From contig NZ_SMZK01000007.1 of the NCBI RefSeq assembly GCF_005938085.1, forward strand, positions 1 through 51,269: a stretch of 51,269 nucleotides of DNA, in the 5' to 3' direction. The stretch comes from Haloterrigena sp. H1. GTDB taxonomy: Archaea > Halobacteriota > Halobacteria > Halobacteriales > Natrialbaceae. Positions within the stretch are counted from its first letter, which is position 1. The number at the start of each line of letters is the position of its first letter. The translations under genes and the position numbers were made by a program. Below are positions 1 through 8,635 of this stretch, in pieces. Below the pieces are notes generated by a model. It was given only the letters and a program-made list of their open reading frames with translations, made no database searches and was not told where the DNA came from.

Positions 1-450
1 AGCGTGACGCTAACGACTTTCGACAGAAGTCGCCGATGTGCTTCTCTCACGGCTCCATCACGACCGTCCTGTTGCCGGTCAGTACGGCTCGGTCCAGCGC
101 ACGAGTCGCCGTAACCGCTCGCTCAAAGACGACGAGGACGTCCTCTCGATGCTCGAGGCGGAAGGGATCGACCGTGAGCGCGTCATGAGCGTTGATCGCC
201 AGAAAGTCGACGAAGCACTCGAGGTGACGACACTCACCGAGTCCGATGTCTATGAGATCGATGAGAGCGAATACGTTCGCAAGGCGAGGTTGATGACGAC
301 GTCAAGGAGTCACGCCTCCAGGGCTTGAAGGACCGACTTGCCGCTAGCGAGGAGACAGAAGCCGAGGAACTGCAACAGGAAATCGAAGCACTCGAAGAGC
401 GTATTGACGACCTCACGAGCTTCCGGGAAGGGACGGAGGTACAGGGATGA
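1..450 (+). pseudogene. Unrecognised protein with C-terminal coiled coil, frameshifted, truncated at left edge
   Basis: I do not recognise this family. The frame opened at about position 38 reads through an acidic region (residues ELHKR-rich, ...ESDVYEIDESEYVRKA) and breaks near 290. Restoring one base in GCGAGG lets it continue through a Glu/Leu-rich segment (KESRLQGLKDRLAA, then EELQQEIEALEERIDDL) to the TGA at 448-450. That segment has the heptad pattern of a coiled coil. Stops at 5-7 and 11-13 in the same frame imply either a second indel or a start inside the window; readable codons before position 38 (LSTEVADV) suggest the gene began upstream. The neighbours are transposon debris, so this belongs to a mobile or plasmid-like segment. 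The function is unknown. Confidence 0.4.
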
Positions 451-541
451 CTGCTAACGGCTTCTGTGGCACCACGTGCAGAGCAAGGAATTGGCAGGGT
501 TCCTCCCGGTCGTCCTACAATCTGCCAGCAGGCACGTCGAG

Positions 542-889
542 TTAGTCATCCTTGTCCTGTGAACGGAGTTCGTTGGCTCGCTTCTCGAGTAACCGGAGGA
601 TTGGGACACGTTGTTGGTGTTGGTTTTCGTAGGCGATGCAGGCTCGCAGCGTGTCCATATTGTTGCTCTGTTGAATGCCGACGCCTTCTGCGGATTGTAT
701 CGCTGATTTCAGGGGATTTGGACGCCGTCTGGCGATATGGGACGTCTCAGGAACCTCGCACAGACGTTTCAAGAGTTTGCCATAACCCACGTAGAAGAGC
801 CAGACGTACCCGCCGTCGCCGACGGCGACGACGGGTACGACAAAATCCACGAAGATCGCGTTGCTCTTGCTCAAAGAGGAAGTCAACAA
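542..889 (-). CDS. Hypothetical protein, 5' end replaced by IS debris
   Basis: This is a minus-strand frame of about 115 codons that I do not assign to a family. From about residue 10 it reads like a real globular protein (AIFVDFVVPVVAVGDGGYVW, then LFYVGYGKLLKRL) and ends in a basic/acidic helical tail (LLEKRANELRSQDKDD). The first codons (889 to about 860) lie on sequence that encodes the transposase fragment on the other strand. The true 5' part is therefore probably lost at the IS junction near 855-870. The overlapping plus-strand frames at 466-918 are arginine-rich and not protein-like. Most likely it is a 3' fragment of a plasmid or accessory gene. Confidence 0.4.
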   Translation of the reverse strand: MLTSSLSKSNAIFVDFVVPVVAVGDGGYVWLFYVGYGKLLKRLCEVPETSHIARRRPNPLKSAIQSAEGVGIQQSNNMDTLRACIAYENQHQQRVPILRLLEKRANELRSQDKDD

Positions 890-1552
890 GCCGCTCCGGC
901 AGTTCGAGGACTATCTGAACGAGATGCCGGGAATTCTTGCTGTGTTTGGCCTTGAGAAATCACCTGATTACACGTCTTTCAGCGTGTGGGACGGAGAATT
1001 CCCGATGAAAGAGTTGCGCCGCCTGCTCCGCCGGTCAGCGGAGCAGGCGGGGCTCTCGGAACTGCTTCGATCGATGCCAGCGGCTTCCAGCGAGATCAGG
1101 CTAGTTCGCACTACCGAAATCGTGTCGGCTACTCGTTCAATGCGATGAAGACAACGCTGCTCGTCGATACGGAGTCACTTGCTATCATGGACGCTCATTT
1201 CACCACAAAGAAAGCCTATGACGGCCACATTGGGCTGCAGGTCTTTCGGCGCAATGCCGAAGACCTGCAGGCACTTCTGGCTGACAAGATGTACTCATGG
1301 AGCAATCTCCGGGAGGCCTGTCGTGAAGCGTCAACGCGACCAGTGATTAAACACTGTGAGCAAAACGCACTCAAGAAGGCACATAACGTCAGAATTGACG
1401 ACGAAGTCTACAATCAACGGTCAATGAGTGAGACCGTATTTGCGATGCTGAAGGACGATGGCGACGAGATCCGCTCCCGGAGCTGGCATGGCCAGTTCCG
1501 GGAGCTCACACGGAAGTGCATCGTCCATAACCTTGCGCAGGCGGCGAGTTAA
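861..1552 (+). pseudogene. IS5-family transposase, 5'-truncated and frameshifted
   Basis: This is the DDE transposase of a haloarchaeal IS5-type element. The C-terminal catalytic signature Y-(2)-R-(3)-E-(6)-K is intact (YNQRSMSETVFAMLK, near 1414-1458). The first Asp lies in SIDASGF and is followed by YRNRVGYSFNAMKTTLLVD. The N-terminal part (KEEVNKPLRQFEDYLNEMPG) is in another frame, and the switch falls at about 1062-1070. The first 40 or so residues usual for the family are missing: the readable part starts abruptly at about 861, where a minus-strand gene begins. No inverted repeat could be matched at the left side, so the element is a remnant. The stop is at 1550-1552. It cannot be active as written. 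Confidence 0.75.
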
Positions 1553-1778
1553 GGCTCGCCGCCTGCTCCTCTTCTCCGGACGTATTCGAGAGAGGCATCG
1601 CCATCGTCCATCTCACACTTCGTGCAGTATCTTGTGAAACTGACGTTTTTGATTACTGCACAAGTCGGCTGAAATCGAATCGTCCGATCTCAGAACCTAC
1701 CGATAGAGCGTAGTTACCGGTGGAAAAGTGAATGTCAAAAATTCCTATGACGGCGCTGTCTTGCGTTCAACACTGCAG

Positions 1779-2893
1779 TCAATCTTGCTCGAGAGCCCGC
1801 AACTGATCGATCCGCGTTTCGGTCGCCGGGTGCGTCGAGGGTCGCCATCTGAGCATCCGACGCACCTCCGCGATCACTGGCGAGACGAGCCTCGCGTAGA
1901 GCCATACCAAACCCCGATTCAGTCCGCTTGGATCCTCCGGCCCTTCAATCGATACCGCCGGCAAATACCGTTCTACCCAGTGCTCCTCGTCGTCGTCGTC
2001 CTCTTCAACTAATAGCGGACGCGGCACGATCCCAAGCGTTGCACTGGCATGCAGCCGTGCGTCCCGTTTCGGGCGTTCATCCTCGAGTGTTTCGAGTGCA
2101 CCTGCCACAGCGGACGGATCGCCGGTAAGCTGACTGGCTCCACGATCAGCAGCGTACTCACGCGTCCTCGAGAACAATCCGAGCGCGATTGCGTTCACTC
2201 CAAGTAGTCCTCGTGCAACGAGACTTACAACGAGGTACGCCAGCCCAAGCACCAAAATCGGTATCGCGAGTATGAAGATGCCGATTCCAGTGAATAGACC
2301 TATCATCACCATATTCCCGAGAACTCGGCGAAGCAGTCGTTCGCGCTCGAACAACTGATCTCCGAGGCGACGGTCGCAGCGACAGCAGTGGCAACTGGAA
2401 GATCACGGTTGGCGATGTGAGCAACTTCGTGAGCGAGGGCTGCATCGAGTTCATCATCGTCGAGTTGCTTGAGCAGCCCCGTCGTAACCACGATTGTTGG
2501 CGACCGTTGCGTCCCGACGGTCAAACAACCCGGTTCGGCCCGGTCGGCAACGGCTACCGACGGGGTCGGGACATCAGCTTGCGTTGCCAGCCGACGGACC
2601 CTCCCAGTGACGTTTCGTGGCCCACTTCTATCGAATTCGTTGAGGCTGAGTCTCCCAACGGCTTTTCGTGACCCATACCGTCCCTGTAGAGCGACGAGTC
2701 CGACTCCACCGAGGAGGACTGCACCAACAGTAAGCGGAAAACCGACTTCAGTCGGCAGTGACCACCCGCTTGCAGACACCACATGGAGACCACTCCAAAC
2801 GAGAATTGAGAGAACAACCACGTTGACACCGACCACCAGCGCAAGTGTGCCAGCGATTCGCACCTGGAGTTGTCGATTCGGTGAGAGAGACAC
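1779..2893 (-). pseudogene. M48-family (HtpX-like) membrane metalloprotease, one frameshift
   Basis: This is a zinc metalloprotease of the Ste24/HtpX type, expected in the cytoplasmic membrane and acting on misfolded membrane proteins. Two hydrophobic segments near the N-terminus (about residues 12-36 and 48-68) are followed by the catalytic HEVAHIANRD motif (HExxH, about residue 155). After a frame switch near 2350 come two further membrane segments (GLFTGIGIFILAIPILVLG and the next stretch) and the distal zinc ligand region SRTREYAADRGA. The rejoined length, about 370 residues, fits the family. The break falls at GGAGATCAGTTGTTC on the minus strand, where one indel restores the frame. I start at ATG 2893 (MSLSPNRQLQ). 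Either sequencing error or real decay would explain it; the former fits the indel pattern of this end of the window. Confidence 0.75.
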
Positions 2894-3190
2894 GTTGTTA
2901 CATTATTTCCGACCTTCTAACAGTGTTTCGAAGGATTCGATTTGGCATTTCCCTCCACAGACAGACATATTTCAATACTCGTGACAAGTACAGTGGACAG
3001 TTCTGTTAGATTCGGTCTGCCTGCAATCTCGCCGCGCTTTGGGACTGCATCGACGGAGACTTTCCATTGAATCTCTCACACGTTCCTGTCGCCTGACGAG
3101 GGTCGCATAGACGGTGCGGTCCAACGACACAATTCGATGATTGGACGACAATTCTTTTTCTTGACCGATCCTTCACTCTATTCAGACTGA
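2894..3190. other. Intergenic region without a recognisable gene
   Basis: This spacer of 297 bases separates the divergently transcribed M48 protease and DUF7521 genes. It contains AT-rich patches (for example around 2960-2985 and 3140-3165) that could hold promoters for both sides. I see no coding frame with protein-like composition and no clear repeat. Confidence 0.4.
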
Positions 3191-3518
3191 ATGGCAGCAC
3201 TGGCTTCGGATTTCGTCGCGACAGTCGTTGCGCTGACGCTCGCTCAGCAACTCGAGCAGACCATCAGCCTCGGTATCTTTTTCGTCGGCGCAACGCTGGC
3301 GGTACTCAGCGCGCTGGCGTGGCGACGGGAACGCGACCAGCGCATGGCCGTCGTCGCCGTCGGCTATCTCATGTTCGCGATTTATGGCTTCGTCGTCTTC
3401 CTCGAGTACTACCTCCTGCCGTATCTCCGTTCAAACCGTCGAATTGCTGGAACACAGCGTGGCAGCACTCATCCTCGTCGGACTGCTCGCGTTCTTCGTT
3501 GCGCTGAGTCGGGACTGA
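3191..3518 (+). pseudogene. DUF7521-type small membrane protein, one frameshift
   Basis: This is a protein of about 108 residues with three predicted membrane helices, like the small haloarchaeal membrane proteins (DUF7521) that precede a winged-helix regulator. The N-terminal part (LGIFFVGATLAVLSALAW, then AVVAVGYLMFAIYGFVVFLE) is in the frame opened at ATG 3191. The last helix (AALILVGLLAFFVAL) is in a shifted frame ending at TGA 3516-3518; the switch lies at about 3420-3428. The stop is 2 bases before the regulator's ATG, so the two genes are almost certainly cotranscribed. The function is unknown; a membrane sensor or partner for the regulator is an inference from context. Confidence 0.6.
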
Positions 3519-3520
3519 CC

Positions 3521-4060
3521 ATGACGGACGCTGACCCGGACGCGGAGCCGGAACTGGAACTCCAATCACGGCGAACGATTTACCAGCACGTCCGTGACAA
3601 TCCAGGGATTCACTTCCGTGCCCTCCTTGGGGACCTTGAGTACGCCCAAGGGACGCTGCAGTATCACCTCCGCTGGCTCGAAGATAAGGGATTACTCGAG
3701 GAATCTGACGACGGTAAGTACACGCGATACTATCCGGCTGAAGAATTCGACGAGGTCGATCAGGCCGTCATGAACGCGCTACGACGCGAGTACGCCCGTC
3801 GGATTGTGGCTCACCTCGCTGTTAAGGGGGCGCTCTCGACTGCCGACCTGAGTGACCGCCTCGAGCGGTCGCCCTCGACGGTGTCGTGGCACCTCTCGAA
3901 ACTCGAGGATGCGGATCTCGTCACCAAGGAGCGACAGGGCCGGAGCGTCGAATACGAATTGCGCGACCCAGAGCGCGTACAGTATCTCTATACTGTCCAC
4001 CGACGGACGTTCACCGATCGGGTCGTCGACCGGCTGTTCAATCTGTGGGACGGCTACTGA
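3521..4060 (+). CDS. Double winged-helix transcriptional regulator
   Basis: This is a DNA-binding protein of 179 residues with two consecutive winged-helix modules. The first (RRTIYQHVRDNPGIHFRALL ... LQYHLRWLEDKGLL) and second (ARRIVAHLAVKGALSTADLS ... VSWHLSKLEDADLV) each show the helix-turn-helix 'xTLQYHL/TVSWHL..LE' pattern of haloarchaeal MarR/ArsR-type regulators. I start at ATG 3521 because the longer open frame upstream merely reads into the frameshifted DUF7521 gene. It lies 2 bases after that gene and its stop faces the 3' end of the ApbE operon (4062), so the two transcription units converge. The target genes are not visible from sequence. Confidence 0.75.
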   Translation: MTDADPDAEPELELQSRRTIYQHVRDNPGIHFRALLGDLEYAQGTLQYHLRWLEDKGLLEESDDGKYTRYYPAEEFDEVDQAVMNALRREYARRIVAHLAVKGALSTADLSDRLERSPSTVSWHLSKLEDADLVTKERQGRSVEYELRDPERVQYLYTVHRRTFTDRVVDRLFNLWDGY

Positions 4061-4061
4061 G

Positions 4062-4608
4062 TTACTGCCGCGTCGGGTCAGGCGTCGACAGCCGCCCGCT
4101 GGCCACCAGCAGGCGCAACAGCAGGACGTAGCCGAGGAACGCGATCGCTGGGCCGAAGACCGGGCGGATCAGCCCTGCGACGTCGGTCCCAATGGCGACA
4201 GCATGGATCGTCGCGAACACGAAGCCACCATAGGCGAACGCGTGGATAACTCTCGGTCCCCAAGGACGTTTCGAACCCGCTGTGCGTCGAGAAAGCCCAA
4301 GGACCGCGACGACGAGTACCTGAAGCGCCCCAACGCCGACGACGACGCCGGCGAGCAGGTACGTCGTCGAGTACGCGGGCTGGGGAGCCGATCCAGTGAC
4401 GATGAACCAGGTGTCGAGGACGCGAGGACGCCGTGGAGTAGTGTCATGAGCATCGCGAACACCGACACCTCGATGTGGACCCGCGGGAGAACCGGTAGAG
4501 TGGGCCAAACGAACCGCGCAGGTAGAGAATCCCCGTCAAGACCGACAGATACAGCGCAGGATAGGCAACCAGCGCAGCACCACGGTCGAGATACCAGATA
4601 ACCTCCAT
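4062..4608 (-). pseudogene. Ferric-reductase-like integral membrane protein, frameshifted
   Basis: When three frames are rejoined this reads as a protein of about 180 residues with five or six hydrophobic helices: GAALVAYPALYLSVLTGILY, HIEVSVFAMLMTLLHGVL, YLLAGVVVGVGALQVLVVAV, HAFAYGGFVFATIHAVAIGT and AIAFLGYVLLLRLLVA. Histidines sit inside several helices (MLMTLLHG, VIHAFAYGG, FATIHAVAIG), as expected for a heme-coordinating ferric-reductase or DUF4405-like cytochrome b domain. Breaks lie near 4530, 4430 and 4290. The ATG at 4608 overlaps the stop of the gene upstream (TAATG). As last gene of the ApbE operon it would be the membrane electron carrier; that role is inferred. Confidence 0.55.
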
Positions 4609-4891
4609 TATGAGGCCCCGTTGTCTCGACCACTCCGGACAGCCGTCGCCATCTTGGAAGCCGTTCGTCGTCTCCGCTCGCGTCGGACACTGGTCTGCGT
4701 TGTACGAATCCCATCGCCGTCGTAATCATTCGGAGCCTGTCTTGTCCGGCACTGTCGAGTCGACGAGTCCGACTGCTGCGGTCGACCGCTTGCGCTTCGC
4801 GAACGTCAGCGATCCCCCCACAGCACCGGCACCGTTGCGAGAAGTAACACAACAGCGACGACTGGATCGTCCCGCTATGCGACGTGCTCAT
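4608..4891 (-). pseudogene. Membrane-anchored thrombospondin-type-3 (calcium-binding) repeat protein, frameshifted
   Basis: This is a short protein of about 95 residues. ATG 4891 lies 17 bases inside the 3' end of apbE. The rejoined reading gives a hydrophobic segment (SSLLLLLATVPVLWG), a basic KRKR stop-transfer, then a calcium-binding loop of the thrombospondin type 3 / OmpA-linker type: NDYDGDGI, YNADQCP, NGFQDGDGCPE. These Asp/Asn-rich loops with paired Cys are diagnostic. At least three single-base breaks lie within it (about 4845, 4815 and 4700). The natural stop appears to be the TAA in TAATG, overlapping the next start. The topology suggests a small calcium-loaded domain outside the membrane, tied to the redox partners encoded around it. 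Confidence 0.5.
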
Positions 4892-5747
4892 CGAATCCCT
4901 CCGTCGTCCGAAAGACACCGTCGTGAACCACGAACGCCTCGAGTCCGGCCACGCGGCTGCACGCTCAAGCGCATCCGAGAGCGGCAGTGCAGCGAGCGTC
5001 GTCGCGAGCGCGTCAGCCTCCATGCAGTCGCGTTTTGCGACCACAGTGACCGACTCGTGGCGTGCACCCAGCCGCTCGCTCGTCGGATCGTAGACGTGAA
5101 TCGATGCCATCGGCGCTCCCGGCGATAGTTCCGGAGGTGGCGACGCTCCAGTCGGTCTCGAGGACTTTGAGCGGACGAGAATCGCGTACGGACTCTCGAC
5201 AGCGATCGGGCCAATCGGCGGCGACATATCGCCACCGCCGCTGACGAAGCCGCGTCGGCCCGGCCCCGTCCCGAAGCGGCCCGCGTGATCGACGATGTAG
5301 CCCTTCGGCGAGGGCCGTTGAGGTCGAGTTCCGTCTCCGGTGACGACGAGATCGCCGTCGACGCGCACCGATCCGGTCTCGAACCGTCGCCGAAACCGTC
5401 TTCCGGTCGCCGCGAAGGTATGCCTTCAGGTCGTGTTCGACCGCCCCCTGCTGGATGTCGAAGACGCCGTCGGTACGCTCGCTGACTCGAGGCCGCCGTC
5501 GAACCAGCCGGGCGACGTGTTCGTTCTCGACGCGTCCTGTCCGGTTGAGACGTGCGACCTCACTCTCTGAATCGAACGCGTTGAGTTCGGCCTCGAGCGA
5601 CAGCGCAGTTTGCCGCGCTCGCTCGGCTGCAACCTCGGCGCGGTAGCCAGTCATCTGAACGGTGAAGTCGGTGTCACAGCACCGAAACTCGAGACGAGCG
5701 TCACCGAGTCGTGTACGGGCGGAAGTGAGAGTATCCGCCAGGCTCAT
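4875..5747 (-). pseudogene. apbE: FAD:protein FMN transferase (ApbE family), frameshifted
   Basis: ApbE proteins attach FMN covalently to a Thr/Ser of partner redox proteins, usually outside the cytoplasm. Family landmarks are visible across frames: FDSESEVARLN near the N-terminus, VFDIQQGAVEHDLKAYLRGD, an LDLNG.A(K)GYIVDHA segment, the GGGDM motif (VSGGGDMSPP) and the C-terminal ADALATTLAALPLSDALE helix. About 290 residues are expected, close to the family's usual length. Breaks occur near 5400, 5310, 5200, 5130 and 4960. It starts at ATG 5747, two bases after the stop of the acidic exported protein, and ends at TAG 4875. No FMN-acceptor motif protein is evident in the window, so the flavinylated partner must be one of the operon's other products or lie elsewhere. 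Confidence 0.7.
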
Positions 5748-5749
5748 GA

Positions 5750-6028
5750 CTAGTCGTCCTCCTCTTCGTGCTCTTCGTATTCTTCGTACTCCTCATGCTC
5801 TTCGTACTCATCGTTCTCGTGTTCACCGCCGCCACTTTGGACCGCCGGCGTGAAGTCCTCGTTCGGTGCTGGCGCGTCGCTTGCGACCGTCGGGTTCTCA
5901 TTATCGGCCAACGAATCGATGCCGACTCCAAGCCCGGGGGCCGCCAACGCGAGCGCGACGAAGCTGGTCAGCACTGCGCCGGCGAGCGTGAGCGAAACAA
6001 GTCTGTTCGTCGGAACTGGGATTCTCAT
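5750..6028 (-). CDS. Small exported protein with His/Glu/Tyr-rich tail
   Basis: This protein has 92 residues. An N-terminal hydrophobic stretch (LVSLTLAGAVLTSFVALALA, about residues 10-29) serves as a signal peptide or membrane anchor. A low-complexity linker follows, then a tail that repeats E-E-H-E-E-Y units (from GGGEHENDEYEEH onward). His and Glu alternating in such density could bind metal ions; the tail also carries regularly spaced Tyr. I know no named family. It is the first gene of the minus-strand operon and ends 2 bases before apbE. An exported metal- or flavin-associated accessory role is inference from that position. Confidence 0.6.
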   Translation of the reverse strand: MRIPVPTNRLVSLTLAGAVLTSFVALALAAPGLGVGIDSLADNENPTVASDAPAPNEDFTPAVQSGGGEHENDEYEEHEEYEEYEEHEEEDD

Positions 6029-6170
6029 GGGACAAGTACAGATAGCTCACTGCCTTATCTATCGTTTCGCGTCCATCAATCGAATGTTCGTCCAACCATC
6101 GAATCGTCTTTTGTCAGCGAGGGGACCCACTCTGCAACTCGCTGTCTGGGGATCAACAACTCTTAACAAC

Positions 6171-7052
6171 TCATTCTGGGCTCGGCCATAGCACGGCGTC
6201 CCGCAGACCTGGCACTCCCAGATTGCGTGGCCGGTCCAGGTTTCGTCGGGCACGGATTCATGAGCGCTGAATCGATGATCGGTTGTGCGTCCGCACTGGT
6301 GACACTCGAGGCGTTCTTTGGTCGGAATGCCACTGTTTTGATGCTCAGGTTCACGTTCTTTAGGTGCCTGCTGGAGGGCAATTGCTGGGACTAGCCACAC
6401 ATCATCGTCGGCGTTGTCGAGCACCGTCGCAAGCCGCTGCTTGTCACGAATTCCGGACCCACCCTCATCGTAGAGATAGGTTGTTGGTTCGCAGTCGCTA
6501 TCCACCGCTGATTGGTCAGTCCACGCTGTTCAATCATGGGCTGCTGCGAAAAGCTGCTCACCGTCAGTGGACGAGATCCGCACTGCAGCGGGTAGTACAG
6601 GCCACCGATCGGTCAATTGGGCTGCAGGCTCGTCTTCGAGATCATAGATGATTGTGCAGTCGTCGACAGTTGATTCCGTCGCATTCGAGGCAAGGAGCGT
6701 CGCAGCGGCCGCGCCTTTCGCGACAGCGCGTAGAACGTCGACGACTTGACAAACATGTGGATGACGCCGAGGAGTGTCCACTCTGTTGCTGGTGCGTCTG
6801 TCTCAGAAGCGGTGTCCTCGAGATGGTTCGTGAGACAGAACAAGCATTTGGTCCGGTTAACTGAGATCGGTGCGCCACAGGACCGACACTCGGTATCCGT
6901 TTCCGTTGGCGTGTCCGGATATCCAGTCGTCGCCGTCGCGCTCCGCTGTCGATCAGGTTCGCCATCATCATCTTCGCTGAGTGTCTCGTCTGGGATATGC
7001 GACGCTTCGCCGGTCGACGAAGCTCTTCAAAGTCAGAATCTCGATCAGTCAT
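6171..7052 (-). pseudogene. Two-zinc-ribbon protein (haloarchaeal, often labelled 'biosurfactant protein'), frameshifted
   Basis: Rejoined, this is a protein of about 290 residues. It starts at ATG 7052 (MTDRDSDFEELRR) with an acidic, disordered region, followed by a first zinc ribbon CRSCGAPI..TKCLFC. A mixed central domain includes DDCTIIYDLEDEPAAQL, and a second ribbon CHQCGRTTDHRF..WECQVCGTPCYG lies at the end. Breaks lie near 7000, 6720, 6530 and 6190. Repairing the last gives a natural end PSPE and a TGA at 6171; unrepaired, the frame runs on to 6059. I recall haloarchaeal proteins of this layout carrying the name 'biosurfactant protein 1', but that name has no visible basis in the sequence. 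Nucleic-acid or protein binding by the ribbons is likely. Confidence 0.5.
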
Positions 7053-7136
7053 TGATTGGGTAGTGGGTTGTATGGTCTCACGTCTCGATCAGGTTCAGTT
7101 CGATAGAGAAGATCTGTAAATGAGATCACTGAGACG

Positions 7137-7274
7137 CTATTGCTGGCGGAGTCCTGCTTCTCGAGCTTCACGGTTGCTGGCACAATGGATACACGCTGGC
7201 AGATCACCATCAACAGCAAAAACCCGGTAGTAGTTCTCTGTGACATGAGAGCCACAGCCATCATATTCTGGCAT
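7137..7274 (-). CDS. DUF7563-type 45-residue zinc-finger protein
   Basis: This is a very short gene, ATG 7274 to TAG 7137. It reads MPEYDGCGSHVTENYYRVFA followed by a CIHC pair. The pattern CxxH/C ... CxxC, together with the start 'MPExxxCGxxVT', resembles the small haloarchaeal DUF7563 zinc-finger family, although the first Cys of the usual first CxxC is Asp-Gly-Cys here. It stands between two other small zinc-finger genes on the same strand. The function is unknown; RNA or DNA binding is the usual guess for the family. Confidence 0.6.
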   Translation of the reverse strand: MPEYDGCGSHVTENYYRVFAVDGDLPACIHCASNREAREAGLRQQ

Positions 7275-7349
7275 TATACAAATCTATATTGCTACTCCAG
7301 TAAATATCTTGTTCTAATACTTGTATGATCTTTCTAAATAGCATCCTAT

Positions 7350-7535
7350 CTAAGTGGGATTGACTCTTTTCTGGGTCTGGTAGTGTTGTGGTTCAATAAG
7401 GTGTCCACAGCCCTCACAACGAGTTTCGACTGCGTTGGTGGTCACCCGTCCGTTGCAGTTGGGACACGGACTGGCGCTCGAATCGGGTTGGACGTCTTCG
7501 TAGAATGTTGTCTCGTAAACCTCTCTGAAAGTCAT
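7350..7535 (-). CDS. Stand-alone TFB-type zinc ribbon protein
   Basis: This 61-residue protein has a single zinc ribbon, CPNCNGRV..TRCEGCGHLI, very like the N-terminal ribbon of archaeal TFB (CPEC..ETVCEDCG). The upstream segment FREVYETTFYEDVQ also recalls the start of haloarchaeal TFBs. No cyclin-fold repeats follow. I use ATG 7535; a GTG at 7544 adds three residues. It could be a relic of a TFB or a free-standing ribbon that interacts with RNA polymerase. The second is only a possibility. Confidence 0.55.
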   Translation of the reverse strand: MTFREVYETTFYEDVQPDSSASPCPNCNGRVTTNAVETRCEGCGHLIEPQHYQTQKRVNPT

Positions 7536-7820
7536 GGTGTTCACGAGGGCAATGAGTAACTCCGACTGCCCCTCACCTGCTCGTAGGGTAGAGAAACCTC
7601 TCTCAGTAGACAGTGGCAGAGTTCCTTTTTCAGGGCTCTTTGTGAAACTCGCGGTCAGTACAGGGCATACAGTTACTACAGCGACTACCGATCTCTATCC
7701 AATCTGTCAAAATTCGCCTGCTGACTATAGAGGATAGGTTCAGTACAACGGCTTTGTTTGTTTCATTCCGAAGCCATGAACCTACAAGGCTTTATTCATA
7801 CCTTCGTTGTAGCGTTCGTC
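7536..7820. other. Intergenic region with likely promoter of the first usp gene
   Basis: These 285 bases lie between divergent genes. I see no convincing coding frame. An AT-rich box (CTTTATTCAT, about 7790-7799) lies roughly 25 bases before the start of the universal stress gene at 7821 and is a reasonable archaeal TATA element. Confidence 0.3.
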
Positions 7821-8248
7821 ATGGTTTCACGTGTTCTCGTTCCAATGGACGACTCAGAGATAGCGGGACGGGCACTCAGGTATGCACTTGAGGTTATTCA
7901 GATGCGGAGATAACTGTCTATCATGTCGTTGGCGCTCCATCGATGATGATGGGCAGCGCAGTGGGTCTTGCATTAGAAGAGGACATCGAAACAGCCGCTG
8001 AGGAACGGGCCAAACCGATTTTTGATGCGGCCCACGATATTGCTGCTGAGTATGACACAGAGATAGAGACGGCCGTCGGTTTAGGCCACCTAACGCGAGC
8101 AATCGTAAACCGTGCTGAAAACTACGACACGATTGTAATGGGGGCTCATGGAGAGCACAGTGAGGGTCTTACACGAAGCTTTCTGGTAGGGTACATTGCA
8201 AAGACGGTATTCGAACGGTCACCGATCCCGGTAACGACTGTTTGGTAG
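7821..8248 (+). pseudogene. Universal stress protein (UspA family), one frameshift
   Basis: This is a single UspA domain of about 142 residues, expected to be cytoplasmic and nucleotide-binding. It begins MVSRVLVPMDDSEIAGRALR; after a break near 7890 it continues (AEITVYHVVG, then AENYDTIVMGAHG) and ends RSPIPVTTVW. The ATP-binding signature G-2x-G-9x-G is present in GAHGEHSEGLTRSFLVGY. One missing or extra base around GAGGTTATTCAG explains the break. It is followed 390 bases later by a second, intact Usp gene on the same strand. Confidence 0.75.
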
Positions 8249-8357
8249 TACGTGTCCATCTGAACGGTACCAGATGGCGGACAAAGAACTAACCGTCGTG
8301 CTACATCGTCTATCTGTACTGAGCGATCACCAACTCTCATAGATCGCCTCTCATCTC

Positions 8358-8452
8358 GCGTTGCATTCGCGCTGTGTATCTTGTAGAGACTCGACTAACT
8401 ACCGAACTGTTGTCAGAAGCGTCGTGCAAGATACAGAGGCAGAATGCAGCGG
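8358..8452. repeat. Short inverted-repeat element, MITE-like
   Basis: The left end reads TTGCATTCGCGCTGTGTATC; the reverse complement of the right end reads CTGCATTCTGCCTCTGTATC. After TATC both continue with TTG. The two arms match over about 25 bases with a few mismatches and enclose some 45 bases. A single similar end (GCGCTGTGTATCTCG) recurs near 10790. It lies in the spacer between the two usp genes and contains no gene. It is probably a miniature inverted-repeat transposable element or the residue of an IS. Confidence 0.45.
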
Positions 8453-8635
8453 CGAGATATTTCACAGAGAACCCAAAGTTGAAATAGAAGCTGATTCGTC
8501 GAGGACGAGGTGTTCGAAAGGATCTATGATCTTTCCGCTTGGCCGGTGGGGCGGTCGGGCCCCAGGGGTGGAGAATCGTTCCCAGATCGTCAGATTAGAC
8601 GACTGTTTTAACGGTTCTGGCCCCAATAGTTCGGT

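Noticed and set aside
466..918. 150-codon plus-strand frame near the left edge
   Set aside because: It is rich in Arg and Ser runs. The minus-strand frame at 542-889 over the same bases reads much more like a protein.
3191..4060. A single 289-residue membrane-plus-winged-helix regulator
   Set aside because: The last membrane helix of the first gene is found in another frame with its own stop at 3518, and the regulator has a good ATG at 3521. The fusion is created by an indel.
4169..5368. 399-codon minus-strand frame read as one protein
   Set aside because: It is a patchwork that borrows pieces of ApbE, the calcium-repeat protein and the membrane protein through frame changes. The three real genes are better described separately.
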